Position numbers and translations under genes: made by a program. From Verrucomicrobiales bacterium (GTDB lineage: Bacteria > Verrucomicrobiota > Verrucomicrobiia > Limisphaerales > F1-12-MAGs170), in assembly GCA_005777315.1 (NCBI GenBank), contig SXMN01000048.1, forward strand, positions 1 through 34,341: a stretch of DNA of 34,341 nucleotides. The letters are read 5' to 3'. The notes below the pieces were generated by a model. The model worked only from the letters and a program-made list of their open reading frames with translations, did not search any database and was not told the origin of the DNA. Numbering within the stretch: the stretch's first letter is position 1; each line of letters starts with the position of its first letter. Below are positions 16,200 through 26,023 of this stretch, piece by piece.

Positions 16200-18383
16200 T
16201 CAGCCTCCCAGCAACACCGAGTGCGGATCGCGGTCCTGGCCGAGGCGGAATCTTGGAAATGCCTTGAGCGAAAAAGTAATTGCGATCGTGATGTCATCCT
16301 GCCCCACGCGATAATTGCGAGCCCTCAGGGTAAGAGCCGAGGTCCAGCTTCGAAAATCCCTGTAAATGGTGTAATACTGTTCCTCGAGTTTGCCATCTCG
16401 CGCCTCAAAGTAATGAGTCGTGCGGAATCCCCAGTTCTCATTCAGCCGGTAGTGAATGCCCGTCCGGATGAGGTTGTTCGCGGAGATGGGGCCGAATGCG
16501 GGATCCTCCCTGAAGTAGAGGTGCCCAATCGACGCGCTCCAGATATCATTCGGAGTGAGTGTCAAAGTGTGGTTTGCCGAGCGTAGATGTCCGCTCTCCA
16601 CTCCATAACGCAACTCCGAATTCAACGTCATCCAGGAGCGTGGCCGCAAATCCAGATCCGAGTAGAAGTCTGAAAACCTGGTCTGCCCCAGACGCCGATC
16701 CAGGCGCCAGTCAGTGTAGAGCGCCCAGTTGACGAGGTGTTGAACGTCATCGCCGCGCTTGGTCTGAACCTTGTTCCGGAGCCCGAGGCGCACGACATTC
16801 TGGCTGTCCACTGAATCGATGGCGGTGTAGTCAGGGTAATTGAGAGGGAGCAGCCGGACACTGGGCATCTCGCTGTCGAACTGGGGCAGTTCACGGGGCG
16901 CATCGCTCGGCTTGGGAACAAACACGTAATTGAATGACGGCTCGATAATGTGGCGGATTCCAGAGACGTCGAGCGTCTTGTTCCGCGCTTCAGACCATGT
17001 GCGGGAGAGTTTGAAGGATAGTTCGGCACCGGTGTTGAACACACTGCGGTCGCGCTCGGCCAGCGTCGTTCCCCTGCCCTCGGATTCACCGTAATGCGTC
17101 AGCCGCATTCCGACACGCGGCGTGAAGTTGAGCCAGCCGAACCAGGTCGTTGGCAGCAATAGCTGATGAAAGGTATCCGCCCGCAGCGCAGCATAGGAAT
17201 TGGTGACGACACTATCGTCCGGACGGAATCGAAAGTATCCGGCGGATGTTTCGCTTTCGTAAAACAGTGGAGTGATGCCGAGTTGCTGGCGGATTCCGGA
17301 CAGCTTGAAGTCCGGGAGACGCTCGACAGTCTGGAAGAAATCGTTCAACTGCGGCTGAACCAGGAGGTCCATGGACCAGTTTGGCCAGGCGCGGTTGATT
17401 TCGAGAAATGACTTCGGTTCCGGATCCATCCGGTAATCGCTCTCGAAAAAATCTCGAATCATCTGCGCATCGCTGTGCTCTCGCACCACCAGCTTTGCCG
17501 TCAGATTGGTGGCCAGGGTGGTTTGATGCGTAAAGTTGATGCGGTGTCTGTCATCTCGAATAGGTGCTCCATTCGGATCCAGCCCCGGATTCTCGTCGCG
17601 AGTAAAATAGAAACTCAAATCGCCCGCGCCCCATCGCCCCAGTTCCCAACCGAACTTAGGTCCGCCAGCGACGCCCCTTTTCTGGCGATAATCCAGGTCC
17701 AGCGCGCCATGCAGGTTAGTGCTCCAAAACCAGCCATAACTCCCAAGGAGGTACGGACCGTAAAGGGATCGAAAGCCGGGGGTGAGCACCCAGAAATTTG
17801 GGTGATGCGAGAGGCTCTTGCTGAAAACTGGAAAGAACATGACCGGGAAGCCACCCGCATAGACTGTCGCGTTGCGAGCCTCGATTCTCTTCCCTTCGAT
17901 GATCCTGATGCTCCTGGCTCGGATCTCGTAGGAAGGATTCTCCACGTCGTCAGTGGTGATCCTCGCGTTCTTCGCGGCATAAACTTGATTGGTCTTATCC
18001 GCTGTGAGGTTCATGCCTGCGGCGAAAATGGGAGTTCGGCCGGTGCGAAAATCGCCGGTTTCCATCTGGCGGGTCTTGAAATTATAGCGGATGCGTTCGC
18101 CCCGCCATGTCACACCTTCGCGCTGAAGGTTCACTTCACCCGCGGCATCGGCGTCTCCCGTGTTGATGTTGACCGTTACCTGTCGCGCCGTGAGCACGGC
18201 ATTGGTGTAGCGAATGATGATGCCGTTCGTACCCCAGCCGATGCCCTTGCTGTAATCGTACACCACCTCGCTCTTGTCCGTCAGATTCTCGATAAGAATC
18301 TGCTGACCGTCCTGGGCGCGGCTGACCGCAGGCAATGCAAACGCAACCGCGACGCAAATCAGGAAAAGGCGGGATAAGTTCAT
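16200..18383 (-). CDS. lptD: LPS-assembly outer membrane protein LptD
   Basis: A signal peptide (MNLSRLFLICVAVAFALPAVSRAQ) is followed by an OstA/LptA-like jellyroll part (~30-160; VYDYSKGIGWGTNGIIIRYTNAVLTARQV and later TADKTNQVYAAKNARITTDDVENPSYEIRARSI). Next comes the PVMFFPVF..PGFRS-type LptD core, then alternating strands to a C-terminal beta-barrel end (ITFSLKAFPRFRLG). LptD receives LPS from the periplasmic LptA bridge and inserts it into the outer leaflet of the outer membrane. The mature sequence has no cysteine, so it cannot form the disulfides that gate LptD maturation in E. coli. This implies that the host has a true LPS-bearing outer membrane. No lptE, lptA or other lpt gene is present in the window. 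Confidence 0.88.
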   Translation of the reverse strand: MNLSRLFLICVAVAFALPAVSRAQDGQQILIENLTDKSEVVYDYSKGIGWGTNGIIIRYTNAVLTARQVTVNINTGDADAAGEVNLQREGVTWRGERIRYNFKTRQMETGDFRTGRTPIFAAGMNLTADKTNQVYAAKNARITTDDVENPSYEIRARSIRIIEGKRIEARNATVYAGGFPVMFFPVFSKSLSHHPNFWVLTPGFRSLYGPYLLGSYGWFWSTNLHGALDLDYRQKRGVAGGPKFGWELGRWGAGDLSFYFTRDENPGLDPNGAPIRDDRHRINFTHQTTLATNLTAKLVVREHSDAQMIRDFFESDYRMDPEPKSFLEINRAWPNWSMDLLVQPQLNDFFQTVERLPDFKLSGIRQQLGITPLFYESETSAGYFRFRPDDSVVTNSYAALRADTFHQLLLPTTWFGWLNFTPRVGMRLTHYGESEGRGTTLAERDRSVFNTGAELSFKLSRTWSEARNKTLDVSGIRHIIEPSFNYVFVPKPSDAPRELPQFDSEMPSVRLLPLNYPDYTAIDSVDSQNVVRLGLRNKVQTKRGDDVQHLVNWALYTDWRLDRRLGQTRFSDFYSDLDLRPRSWMTLNSELRYGVESGHLRSANHTLTLTPNDIWSASIGHLYFREDPAFGPISANNLIRTGIHYRLNENWGFRTTHYFEARDGKLEEQYYTIYRDFRSWTSALTLRARNYRVGQDDITIAITFSLKAFPRFRLGQDRDPHSVLLGG

Positions 18384-18507
18384 CAGCGGACAGAGCTAAC
18401 CAAATCGTTCGTGGAGTGCCAAGGGGGATTTCCGGCCGGAGATCCACGGGGGAGGAATTGCAGGATGCAATCGCCATCGGCTATCCCGGCATCTGATCAG
18501 CAGCCTG

Positions 18508-19920
18508 CTAAAGTTGCTTTTGCGTATCCCGGTATCGTCCCGCCGCCACCATCTTCGTTTCCGAAGTTGCATTGACGAACTCCACATTTCCTTCGCAGAT
18601 CACGCCACTGGCAAAGCGCACCGGGCCGGTGACTTTCAAGGAGTCGCAACGCACCAACGACGGAGCACCTTCAGGGAAGAACCGCTCGAAATCGCCGAGC
18701 AGTTTGTAGCACTTCTGATCCAGGTCCACCAACGGCGGCTGGCCTCGACGTTCATCGACGAGCACCAGCCGGTGATCGTCGGTAACCCTGCAGGCGTCCG
18801 AGCGGAGCACGAGAAGATCGGAAGTTGTCTTCACGGGAGCGAAACGCGCTCGCGGCACAACGACCGCACCGCTCTTGTCGAAGCACTCGATTGCCGCGCC
18901 CATCGCGGATTCGAGCTGGAGGACTTTCGTTGAACTCGCGTCGCGTGGATCGATCGTCTTCGTATTCGTAATGAGAGGCAGGGGCAGCGCACCACCGCTC
19001 CTTTCAAGCTCCGTTTTCACGTGATCCAGCCGCACCCAAAGGTTGTTCGTGTTGAAAAACTGATGACGCTGGATGTCCTGGAACAACGCCTCGTCCTCCT
19101 TCGGACATTGTGCTGACTCGCGAAGCAGCAGCCGGCCGTTGCTCCTGCCTCTCGCGAGATGGCCACCCTTGCGATCCGCCGCCGTGCGCTCAGCCACTTC
19201 CATCAAGAACGAAAGTCCTTCGCTGGCGAAGTATTGCAGGATCTTGAAATCCACCGTCGCCCCGAGATTGTCGGAATTCGAGACGAACATGAACTTGATG
19301 CCTCGCGCCAAAAGCCGGTCAAGCAGGCCCGAACCGATCAACGACGGATAGATGTCTCCGTGACCGGGCGGACACCACTCGAAGTCGGGCTGCGCGGGCC
19401 AGGAGACGGGTTCAAAGGATTTGGCATCGATCTTTGGAACCTTGTTTTGCAGGAAATCGAGCGGCTCGCCCGCATCAAGCGCCGGATACTTCCGCAGATA
19501 TGCCAGCGTGTCTTTTTGCGTGCTGAAACTGTCCATCAGATAGAACCCCGGCTCAGTTCCTCCGGTTGCCGCGCGCAGATGCAGAATCTGGCGCGCTATA
19601 TAATCAAGGAATGTGTCGCTCCCCTTGACCGGCAGAAGGGATTTGGCGCTTTCCAAGCCCATGCCCGTGCCCAGCCCTCCGTTCAATTTCACGACGACCA
19701 GTTGCTTGAGCAACGCCGTGCTCCCCTGCCCTGCCGCATCTGAAAATTGATCCAGTCGGGGAAGTGAAGGGATGGTGTCCACGGCCGATTCAGGCAGCAT
19801 GCCGCGTTCGCCTGCCGCCACCTTGCGCACGGCTCCTAGAAATGCGGCGATGGTCGGCGCTGCCACGCCGGCGTCGCGCATTTTCGTTTCGATCCTTTTC
19901 TCAAGTTCGTTTGTGCTCAT
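18508..19920 (-). CDS. UTP-glucose-1-phosphate uridylyltransferase, eukaryotic (UGP2) type
   Basis: Start placed at ATG 19920 (MSTNELEKR), discarding a 52-residue upstream extension with no resemblance to the family. The nucleotide-binding motif LNGGLGTGMGLESAKSLLPV and TFLDYIARQILHLR match the UDP-glucose pyrophosphorylase (PF01704) family used by plants, animals and some bacteria, rather than the GalU/RmlA fold typical of most bacteria. Downstream signatures include FVSNSDNLGATVD, FFNTNNLWVRLD, PLITNTKTIDP and TKVLQLESAMGAAIECF. It makes UDP-glucose, the sugar donor for glycogen, cell-surface glycans and galactose interconversion. It lies between LptD and the giant sulfatase on the same strand, but intergenic gaps of ~120-180 bp argue against a tight operon. 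Confidence 0.9.
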   Translation of the reverse strand: MSTNELEKRIETKMRDAGVAAPTIAAFLGAVRKVAAGERGMLPESAVDTIPSLPRLDQFSDAAGQGSTALLKQLVVVKLNGGLGTGMGLESAKSLLPVKGSDTFLDYIARQILHLRAATGGTEPGFYLMDSFSTQKDTLAYLRKYPALDAGEPLDFLQNKVPKIDAKSFEPVSWPAQPDFEWCPPGHGDIYPSLIGSGLLDRLLARGIKFMFVSNSDNLGATVDFKILQYFASEGLSFLMEVAERTAADRKGGHLARGRSNGRLLLRESAQCPKEDEALFQDIQRHQFFNTNNLWVRLDHVKTELERSGGALPLPLITNTKTIDPRDASSTKVLQLESAMGAAIECFDKSGAVVVPRARFAPVKTTSDLLVLRSDACRVTDDHRLVLVDERRGQPPLVDLDQKCYKLLGDFERFFPEGAPSLVRCDSLKVTGPVRFASGVICEGNVEFVNATSETKMVAAGRYRDTQKQL

Positions 19921-20097
19921 AGATGACTTCAACACCGCCGTGGGAACGCCAGGGATTAAGCTTGGAAATGCTTTGATGGTCAAGTGGAGGTCCATTCGTG
20001 GAGGTCCGAAGCGCCTCCAGCCTGGGAAAAGCACTGGCACCTGCCGCTGTTTTCGAACAGCGAATCGACTCTTCACCCGGCTGGCAGGCGTTGATGC

Positions 20098-23000
20098 TCA
20101 CGGTTTCCGGAGTCGGAAAAAGAGATTGGACTCGCGAGAGTTCACACTTTGGGTTTCGTGCGTGACCGAGCGGGTCGAGCGGCCCGGCGCTCTACGCCAG
20201 GTCCGGTCCGGTCCGACGGTGCTGGTGGCTTCGAGCACCCAGTTCGTGCCGGTCGCCGGCCAGTCGAGCTGCCGCTCACCTGAACTGGATTGCGTAATCT
20301 TCAGGTTGGGCCAGACACTCCAATCACCGCGGATGATCCAGGCCGTGTCGTGCGATTCATCCATCGCCGTATCGTAGCCGCCGAAGTAGAACACGCCCCC
20401 CTGGTCGTCGGCGAACGGGGACACGGCAATGCACCGGGTGGCGCGCAAGCTTTGGCCCGCTGGGACGGAGGGAGAAAAGTCTTCAATGCTGGCCAGTTCG
20501 TATGTGGCGTTGAAGTGGCGGACAAGGAAGTGGGAACCATTACGCGGCGACGCAGTGTCATCCGGATGCTGGAACCACACGCCCACAAGATGAACGCGCT
20601 CGCCGGTCACCGGGTTGGTCACGGCAGTAAACCCGGTGTAGGCGACTGTCACGGAGCCTTGACGCGCACGATCGTCGTTCCAGACGCGCGCGACGAAGTC
20701 GCGGATATCAAGTTCAACGGTGACGACATGTCCCCGGGCGGGATCGGGATCAATGCGCTCGATCACTCCAGGCCACGAACGGCCGGCAAGGAGGACCTGG
20801 CGGTCGGCACCATGAGGTTCCGGCACGGCGGTAAGGCCGCGCATGAGCCGCTGTTCCTCGGGTGCGTTGAAAAGCTCGGCAGGATGCGGCCACCGGTACA
20901 CGAGCTGCCAGATACGATTGGTATCCCGTCGGACGAACAGTCCGCCGTTGATCTCCGCAACACGGTTGGATTGAACAAGCCCGCAGGCAGCGTAGAGAAG
21001 TCCGTTGCATTCGGCAAACGATGTGACCGGACCCATTCCGGTCAACTCGACGGCGTTCGCTGCCCAGGCCATTTTGCTGTCATCGTTCCCGTCATACGCG
21101 CCACGATAAATCTCGCCATTTTGCAGTCCGGCAAAAATCTGATGCACACCGGTGAACCGATCCACGTGCGAGCCGAGGCTGATGACATTGGCAGGCGCGC
21201 GCGTCGTGGCAACGTGTGAATCGCGCCACGAAGGAACAGCTCCGTCGAGCCGGGTTCGCACCGTGGCAAGGTGCGCGCCCACCGAGCCGGAGTTGATGTC
21301 GCTCAAACCCGCGATCAGCAGATTCACTGGATCTCGCAGCGGGAGGCCATTGCTCCGGGTGGTGAATGTGAAGTCCACAAGCGTCTCGACCCTCAGATGG
21401 TCGCGAAAGATCGGCGGCGTCGCTTCGTCCACCCGCCAGGGCGTGGCAGCGGAATCCTTGACGAGAATCTGCGCGCCAGTCCAGTTGGTTGGAAAGTTCG
21501 GGGCGGTCGGATACTGAAGATTCATGCGATTCCCCGTTGCGGCGAAAAGCCGGCCCTGATGCGGCGCAAGGTTCAGTGTTTCGGTGCCGCTCATCCAGTT
21601 TGCATTCACGTCGTTCGTTCCGGCCGTGAAGCTCCGGCTGAATTGCAAGCTGGTGAAGCCACTGGGCGTCCCGAGATGTTCGGGAGGGTTCAAACCGGTG
21701 CTGGCAACCCGGAGTTGGGTCGCGTTGGTTCCCGTCTTGCGGCTGTAGTAGAGCAGAATTTCGCTGGCTCCGATGACCGTCTTCGGGGCGCGGCGGTCAG
21801 CCGTCAAACCTGTGGCAACGCCGTCATCCACGCGACGGAAGAAGTAACCGTTGTCGTCCGGTCCGAGTCCGACGATCCATATTTGAGAATCGCCGGGATT
21901 GAGCGGGTCGTTGCGCTCGTAAGCAGCGCAGGAGAAATAGCTGGTGCCATTGAAACCTCGCGCTCCTTGCAGTGGTTCGAGCGAATAGATGTAACGTGGC
22001 GGCACATCCGACGGCTGCACGAGCGTGGCTACGCGGGTATGGAGGCCGAGGGGTCTGTCACGAAGATCCCGATAGATCGCGATCGAGGTGCGATCCACCA
22101 CGGCCACATAGCAGTGCTCGCCGCCAAATTCTGGCGCAAAGAATCCCCAGACATCGGTTTTATCTCCATCGTCATCGGAGATGAAATAAGTCACTGCATT
22201 GGATGTTGAGTAGCGTTGAATCTGCGCGACACCGGGAATCGGAAAACCCTGAATGACTCCATACGCAACCCCCGCGTTGCCTGCCAACCAATGTCCGTTG
22301 CCCAGGCCACCCGAGTGAGCGAACAATCCATGCAGGTTCAAAGGCGAAGTTTCATCCGCGAAATAGACTGACGAATTCGCGACATTCCCCACATTGAAAA
22401 GCAATTCGACCGAGCCGCGGGTCAGGTCCTGAGTGACGTAAGCGTTGAAGCTGTTCGTTGGAGTGGTGGTCAGTTGAGATCGATCAATGCCGGCATCGAG
22501 TGATCCCGCCCGCCAAATTTGCAATGGTCCCGATGCCCCGGGCTTGGTGAAAAAGAGCGCGGGACCGTTTGTGGAAAGTCCCCACTCGGGACCGTTCACT
22601 GCTCTGTCCAGCGGAGCGAGTCCAGTGTCCACCTGAAGATCCTGGCCGTGGCCGGACAGGAGAAAGCCGCTGACGAGATCCAGTTCGCCGCGCCAAAGAT
22701 TGCCAGCTTCATCCTGAAAGGCGATTTGCGGGCGGTCTGGCCTGAACTCCGGAGCGAGATACGAAATTCCGGTTGCGCCAATGCGAATGTCCTCGAGCAC
22801 GAAGTCCGGAGGGACAAAGTGCAGGTTGTCCACCGCCCAACGCGGCCTGGCCATCTGTGCGCTCCATGCGTCGTAGGGTGAGACCAGTTGTTGCACAATC
22901 TCGGGTCGCAAATCCGCCAGATTCGTTGTTTCGCCAACGTCGGTGGCGAGATTGTAGAGCTCCCAATTCTCCCGCACCCCGCTCTTCACCAGCTTCCAAT

Positions 23001-25809
23001 CGCCCTCGCGAACGGCCCGAAGACCATCATTGATCTCCTCGCTGGGGCTCACGCCATCCGTTTCGACGCGCCAGAACAATCTGGGATGGGGCACGCCATT
23101 GGATTGCCCGCAAAGGTACGGGAGCAGGTTGACACCGTCCAGTTGCCACGCGGCCGCGTTCGTTCCTCCGACCGCCGCGATCGCCGTGGGAAGGATGTCC
23201 ATCGTGCTGACAGGAGCGTGGAACACCTGGTTCGTTGGCAGATGGGCTTTCCATTGCATGAAGAACGGCACACGGATGCCGCCTTCATAAATCTCCGTCT
23301 TGCCTCCGCGGAGCGGACGGTTGAGAGATCCGAGTTGAGTCATTCCTCCATTGTCGGTGGTGAAAAAAATCAGCGTGTTCGTTTCGATGTTCAGTTGGCG
23401 CAACTTCGCAAGGATGGCCCCAACGGCATCGTCCAGGCCCATCAACATCGCCGCCATGATGCGGCGGTTGGGATCGGTGATGGGCAGCAATGCGGCGCGG
23501 TCCCGCAACACGGTCGTAGCCTCCTGTGGAAAATGCACGGCATTGAACGGTGCGTACAGCAGGAACGGCTCGTTCGCATGACGATCGATGTATTGCACGC
23601 ACTCCCGGGCAAAGGCAGTGGTGAGGTAGTTCGTCTCCACGATCGGTGTGAAGCCACGCATTATAGGATCTTCCTGTTTCTCCAGCTTCTCCCCCGTGTC
23701 GAAGTAATGGTGATGACTCTCGATGAAACCAAAATACTCATCGAACCCGCGCCGCATCGGATGATACACATTCGTGACTCCACCCAGGTGCGACTTCCCA
23801 ACCCAGCCCGTTGCAAAATTCAGCTCCTTGAACCGGTCGCCGATTGTGGTTTCCGTGGGCGGCAGGCCGAAGTGGGGATCGCGTTCAAGGGATGTGCCCG
23901 GATTCGTCTCGTGTCCGAAACGCTGCTGATGGCGTCCCGTCAACAGCGCCGCTCGCGAGGGACTGCAGACTGGCGCGGTCACGTAGCCGCTGGTGAAGCG
24001 AACGCCGTTGCGCGCGATTGAATCGATGTGCGGGGTCGGGATGTCCGTGCATCCATGCGCACCGAGATCCGAGTAGCCGAGGTCGTCCGAGACAATGATG
24101 ATGACGTTGGGCCGGGTGGCTGGCAGAGGCAGACATGGCGCCACCGGAGACGTTATCTCCGCCGCGTAATCTTCGACCTCACCATCTGTCGCTTCACCGG
24201 TGAACGAAAGCCCTCCCGTCGTGCTCAAGCGAAATCGCGCAAACGTCAGGCCCGTCGAGGCGTTTGCCGGCACGGGAAAACTCAGCGGGTTCAGTCCGGC
24301 GCGAACCGGCAAGCTCATGAACACCTGTTCGCCGGGATCGGACCAGTCGCCGTCGCGATTGAAATCGACCCACGCGTCGAGCATTCCGGCGGCCGAGGCT
24401 CTCACGCTCAAGGAGGTTGATTGCGCGGGCACCAGCGGAAAAGTCATGCTCACCCCATCCTCGTCACTGGAGTCGAGATCATCATCACCGCGCGCGTAAT
24501 TGTGCGGCTGGCCATCGGCTTCGACGTCACGCAGGGCTCCCAGGAGAAGTCCGCTGGCTGCGTGGCGCGCTCCGGCCTGAGCAATTGTTGTGGGATAGGG
24601 AGCAGGCGCGTCGCCGAAGTCAAATAGAGCCTCCGCCGACTTGACCGCGACACGGTAATCCTCCACCTCCCCGGCGCCCGCCCCGCCGTCCGGAGGCAGA
24701 TTGCCAGTGGCGCTGAAGCGGACTCGCGCGAAGGTCACGCCAGATTTCGCGGAGGCAGGAAGAGTCAAAGACAGTGAATTCACGCCACCCACCAAAGGCA
24801 CGCCAGCGGCCACGCGTTCGGCGGGATGCTCCCAGACGCCGTTTTGATTGAGGTCGATCCAGGCGTCGAGCTTGCCGGCGGCCGAGGCCGTGACCTTGAT
24901 GCTATTGGACTGACTGGCTTGGAGCATCGCCCCCAGGACCACGCCATCCTCGTCGTCGAGGTTGCTCAGATCGTCGCCGGCAGCGGAAGTACCGGGCCGT
25001 CCGTCAGGCTCGGCATCGATGGCGGTGCCCAGTCGGAAACCTGGATTCACCGTGTGCCACGCGGCGTTATTCGCGATAAGGACGGGATAAGTCGCGGGTG
25101 CGTCACCGAAATCAACATCCTTTGGAAGCGTCACGGTAAGATTCACCGTCTGCTCAGTGAACGCGCCTGCCGGGTCCGTGGCTCGGAGCAGAATCCTCGT
25201 CTTCCCCAACCGGTGCGCCGCTGTGATCGACACACTCCGCCCAAATGAAGCGCCTGTGATGGAAGCATCAGAAATAAATTCTGGATCCTCCGCGGTGAGA
25301 GTTGGAGTCAGATTTGCGACGGGATCATCCACGTCCGCGACCCGGACGTTAAATTTCACGGTCCCGCCGGCTTCGGTGGTGAATTCACTGCCTCCAAGCA
25401 GTTCAAGGACTGGCGCGTCGTTCACTGGTTTGACCGTCACGTCAAACTCGCGGCTCACCGTGGCGAAAGTGTTGTCAATCACCTGAACCCTCACCCGCGC
25501 CGCGCCGCTTTGGTTGGCAGCCGGTTTGATCACGAGCGTTCGCTCAGTGCCAGTTCCTTCGAGCGTCAGACCGTTGACGAGCAACCCTCCGTTAACCAAC
25601 GCAGTCACCTTAAACGTGAGTTGATCAGCCGGAGTGTCGGTGTCCGTCGCCCGGATGATGATTGGCGCGCTGGCAGCATCCTCGTCGAGCGTGACGTCGG
25701 CAATAGGCTCAAGACTCGGAGCGGCTCCGAAAACGCGGATGCCGGTGAGGATGAGCAACGCCGCCATGCACCATGCGGGAGAAATCGGATTTTTTACCAT
25801 GGATACCAC
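20098..25809 (-). CDS. Giant secreted sulfatase with GEVED and propeller modules
   Basis: 1903 residues in one unbroken frame. A signal peptide at the start (MVKNPISPAWCMAALLILTG, second Met preferred) leads to two Ig/cadherin-like segments (~31-228). Two GEVED domains follow, each opening with DFGDAP (~233, ~397) and ending in GEVEDY (380-385) or GEVEDYA (543-549). A full sulfatase domain runs from ~567 to ~985: NVIIIVSDDLGYSD, the formylglycine site C615-SPSR, K672/H674 in GKSHLGG and D819/N820 in FFTTDNGG. The remainder (~1000-1850) is WD/YVTN-like strands that probably form beta-propellers, with a short C-terminal tail of the type seen on exported proteins of this group. The Cys would need a formylglycine-generating enzyme, which is not present here. 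The protein probably cleaves sulfate esters from extracellular polysaccharide. Confidence 0.88.
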   Translation of the reverse strand: MVSMVKNPISPAWCMAALLILTGIRVFGAAPSLEPIADVTLDEDAASAPIIIRATDTDTPADQLTFKVTALVNGGLLVNGLTLEGTGTERTLVIKPAANQSGAARVRVQVIDNTFATVSREFDVTVKPVNDAPVLELLGGSEFTTEAGGTVKFNVRVADVDDPVANLTPTLTAEDPEFISDASITGASFGRSVSITAAHRLGKTRILLRATDPAGAFTEQTVNLTVTLPKDVDFGDAPATYPVLIANNAAWHTVNPGFRLGTAIDAEPDGRPGTSAAGDDLSNLDDEDGVVLGAMLQASQSNSIKVTASAAGKLDAWIDLNQNGVWEHPAERVAAGVPLVGGVNSLSLTLPASAKSGVTFARVRFSATGNLPPDGGAGAGEVEDYRVAVKSAEALFDFGDAPAPYPTTIAQAGARHAASGLLLGALRDVEADGQPHNYARGDDDLDSSDEDGVSMTFPLVPAQSTSLSVRASAAGMLDAWVDFNRDGDWSDPGEQVFMSLPVRAGLNPLSFPVPANASTGLTFARFRLSTTGGLSFTGEATDGEVEDYAAEITSPVAPCLPLPATRPNVIIIVSDDLGYSDLGAHGCTDIPTPHIDSIARNGVRFTSGYVTAPVCSPSRAALLTGRHQQRFGHETNPGTSLERDPHFGLPPTETTIGDRFKELNFATGWVGKSHLGGVTNVYHPMRRGFDEYFGFIESHHHYFDTGEKLEKQEDPIMRGFTPIVETNYLTTAFARECVQYIDRHANEPFLLYAPFNAVHFPQEATTVLRDRAALLPITDPNRRIMAAMLMGLDDAVGAILAKLRQLNIETNTLIFFTTDNGGMTQLGSLNRPLRGGKTEIYEGGIRVPFFMQWKAHLPTNQVFHAPVSTMDILPTAIAAVGGTNAAAWQLDGVNLLPYLCGQSNGVPHPRLFWRVETDGVSPSEEINDGLRAVREGDWKLVKSGVRENWELYNLATDVGETTNLADLRPEIVQQLVSPYDAWSAQMARPRWAVDNLHFVPPDFVLEDIRIGATGISYLAPEFRPDRPQIAFQDEAGNLWRGELDLVSGFLLSGHGQDLQVDTGLAPLDRAVNGPEWGLSTNGPALFFTKPGASGPLQIWRAGSLDAGIDRSQLTTTPTNSFNAYVTQDLTRGSVELLFNVGNVANSSVYFADETSPLNLHGLFAHSGGLGNGHWLAGNAGVAYGVIQGFPIPGVAQIQRYSTSNAVTYFISDDDGDKTDVWGFFAPEFGGEHCYVAVVDRTSIAIYRDLRDRPLGLHTRVATLVQPSDVPPRYIYSLEPLQGARGFNGTSYFSCAAYERNDPLNPGDSQIWIVGLGPDDNGYFFRRVDDGVATGLTADRRAPKTVIGASEILLYYSRKTGTNATQLRVASTGLNPPEHLGTPSGFTSLQFSRSFTAGTNDVNANWMSGTETLNLAPHQGRLFAATGNRMNLQYPTAPNFPTNWTGAQILVKDSAATPWRVDEATPPIFRDHLRVETLVDFTFTTRSNGLPLRDPVNLLIAGLSDINSGSVGAHLATVRTRLDGAVPSWRDSHVATTRAPANVISLGSHVDRFTGVHQIFAGLQNGEIYRGAYDGNDDSKMAWAANAVELTGMGPVTSFAECNGLLYAACGLVQSNRVAEINGGLFVRRDTNRIWQLVYRWPHPAELFNAPEEQRLMRGLTAVPEPHGADRQVLLAGRSWPGVIERIDPDPARGHVVTVELDIRDFVARVWNDDRARQGSVTVAYTGFTAVTNPVTGERVHLVGVWFQHPDDTASPRNGSHFLVRHFNATYELASIEDFSPSVPAGQSLRATRCIAVSPFADDQGGVFYFGGYDTAMDESHDTAWIIRGDWSVWPNLKITQSSSGERQLDWPATGTNWVLEATSTVGPDRTWRRAPGRSTRSVTHETQSVNSRESNLFFRLRKP

Positions 25810-25985
25810 GACGGAAGCCTGAGTGCATTCGATTTACAATCACCGTTTTGATTCTGAGAAAACCATATTGGTTTCGCACACAGCGGACGATCGAACTCAA
25901 AAAGTGTCCATCATCCCATTGGCGCGGATCACTGACGCCAGACGCCCCCATGACGACGAATGAATTGACACTGGCATTGCTCGGT

Positions 25986-26001
25986 CGGCAAACTCTTTGC
26001 G
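25986..26001 (+). promoter_or_regulatory. Possible sigma-54 promoter of the 26024 gene
   Basis: GGCA at 25987-25990 and TTTGC ending at 26000 have the exact 12-base spacing of GG (-24) and GC (-12) elements. Transcription would begin around 26012, about 12 bases before the ATG at 26024, which is a short leader. The flanking bases are only partly conserved, and GG/GC pairs at this spacing are common by chance in GC-rich DNA. Confidence 0.25.
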
Positions 26002-26023
26002 TTTCAATCGCCCGAAGAATCTT

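Noticed and set aside
19921-20076. 52-residue N-terminal extension of the UDP-glucose pyrophosphorylase
   Set aside because: The extension has no family similarity; the ATG at 19920 gives the normal N-terminus.
22888-24021. 377-codon plus-strand frame opposite the sulfatase domain
   Set aside because: It lies wholly within the well-supported sulfatase coding region in the antisense direction and shows no domain.
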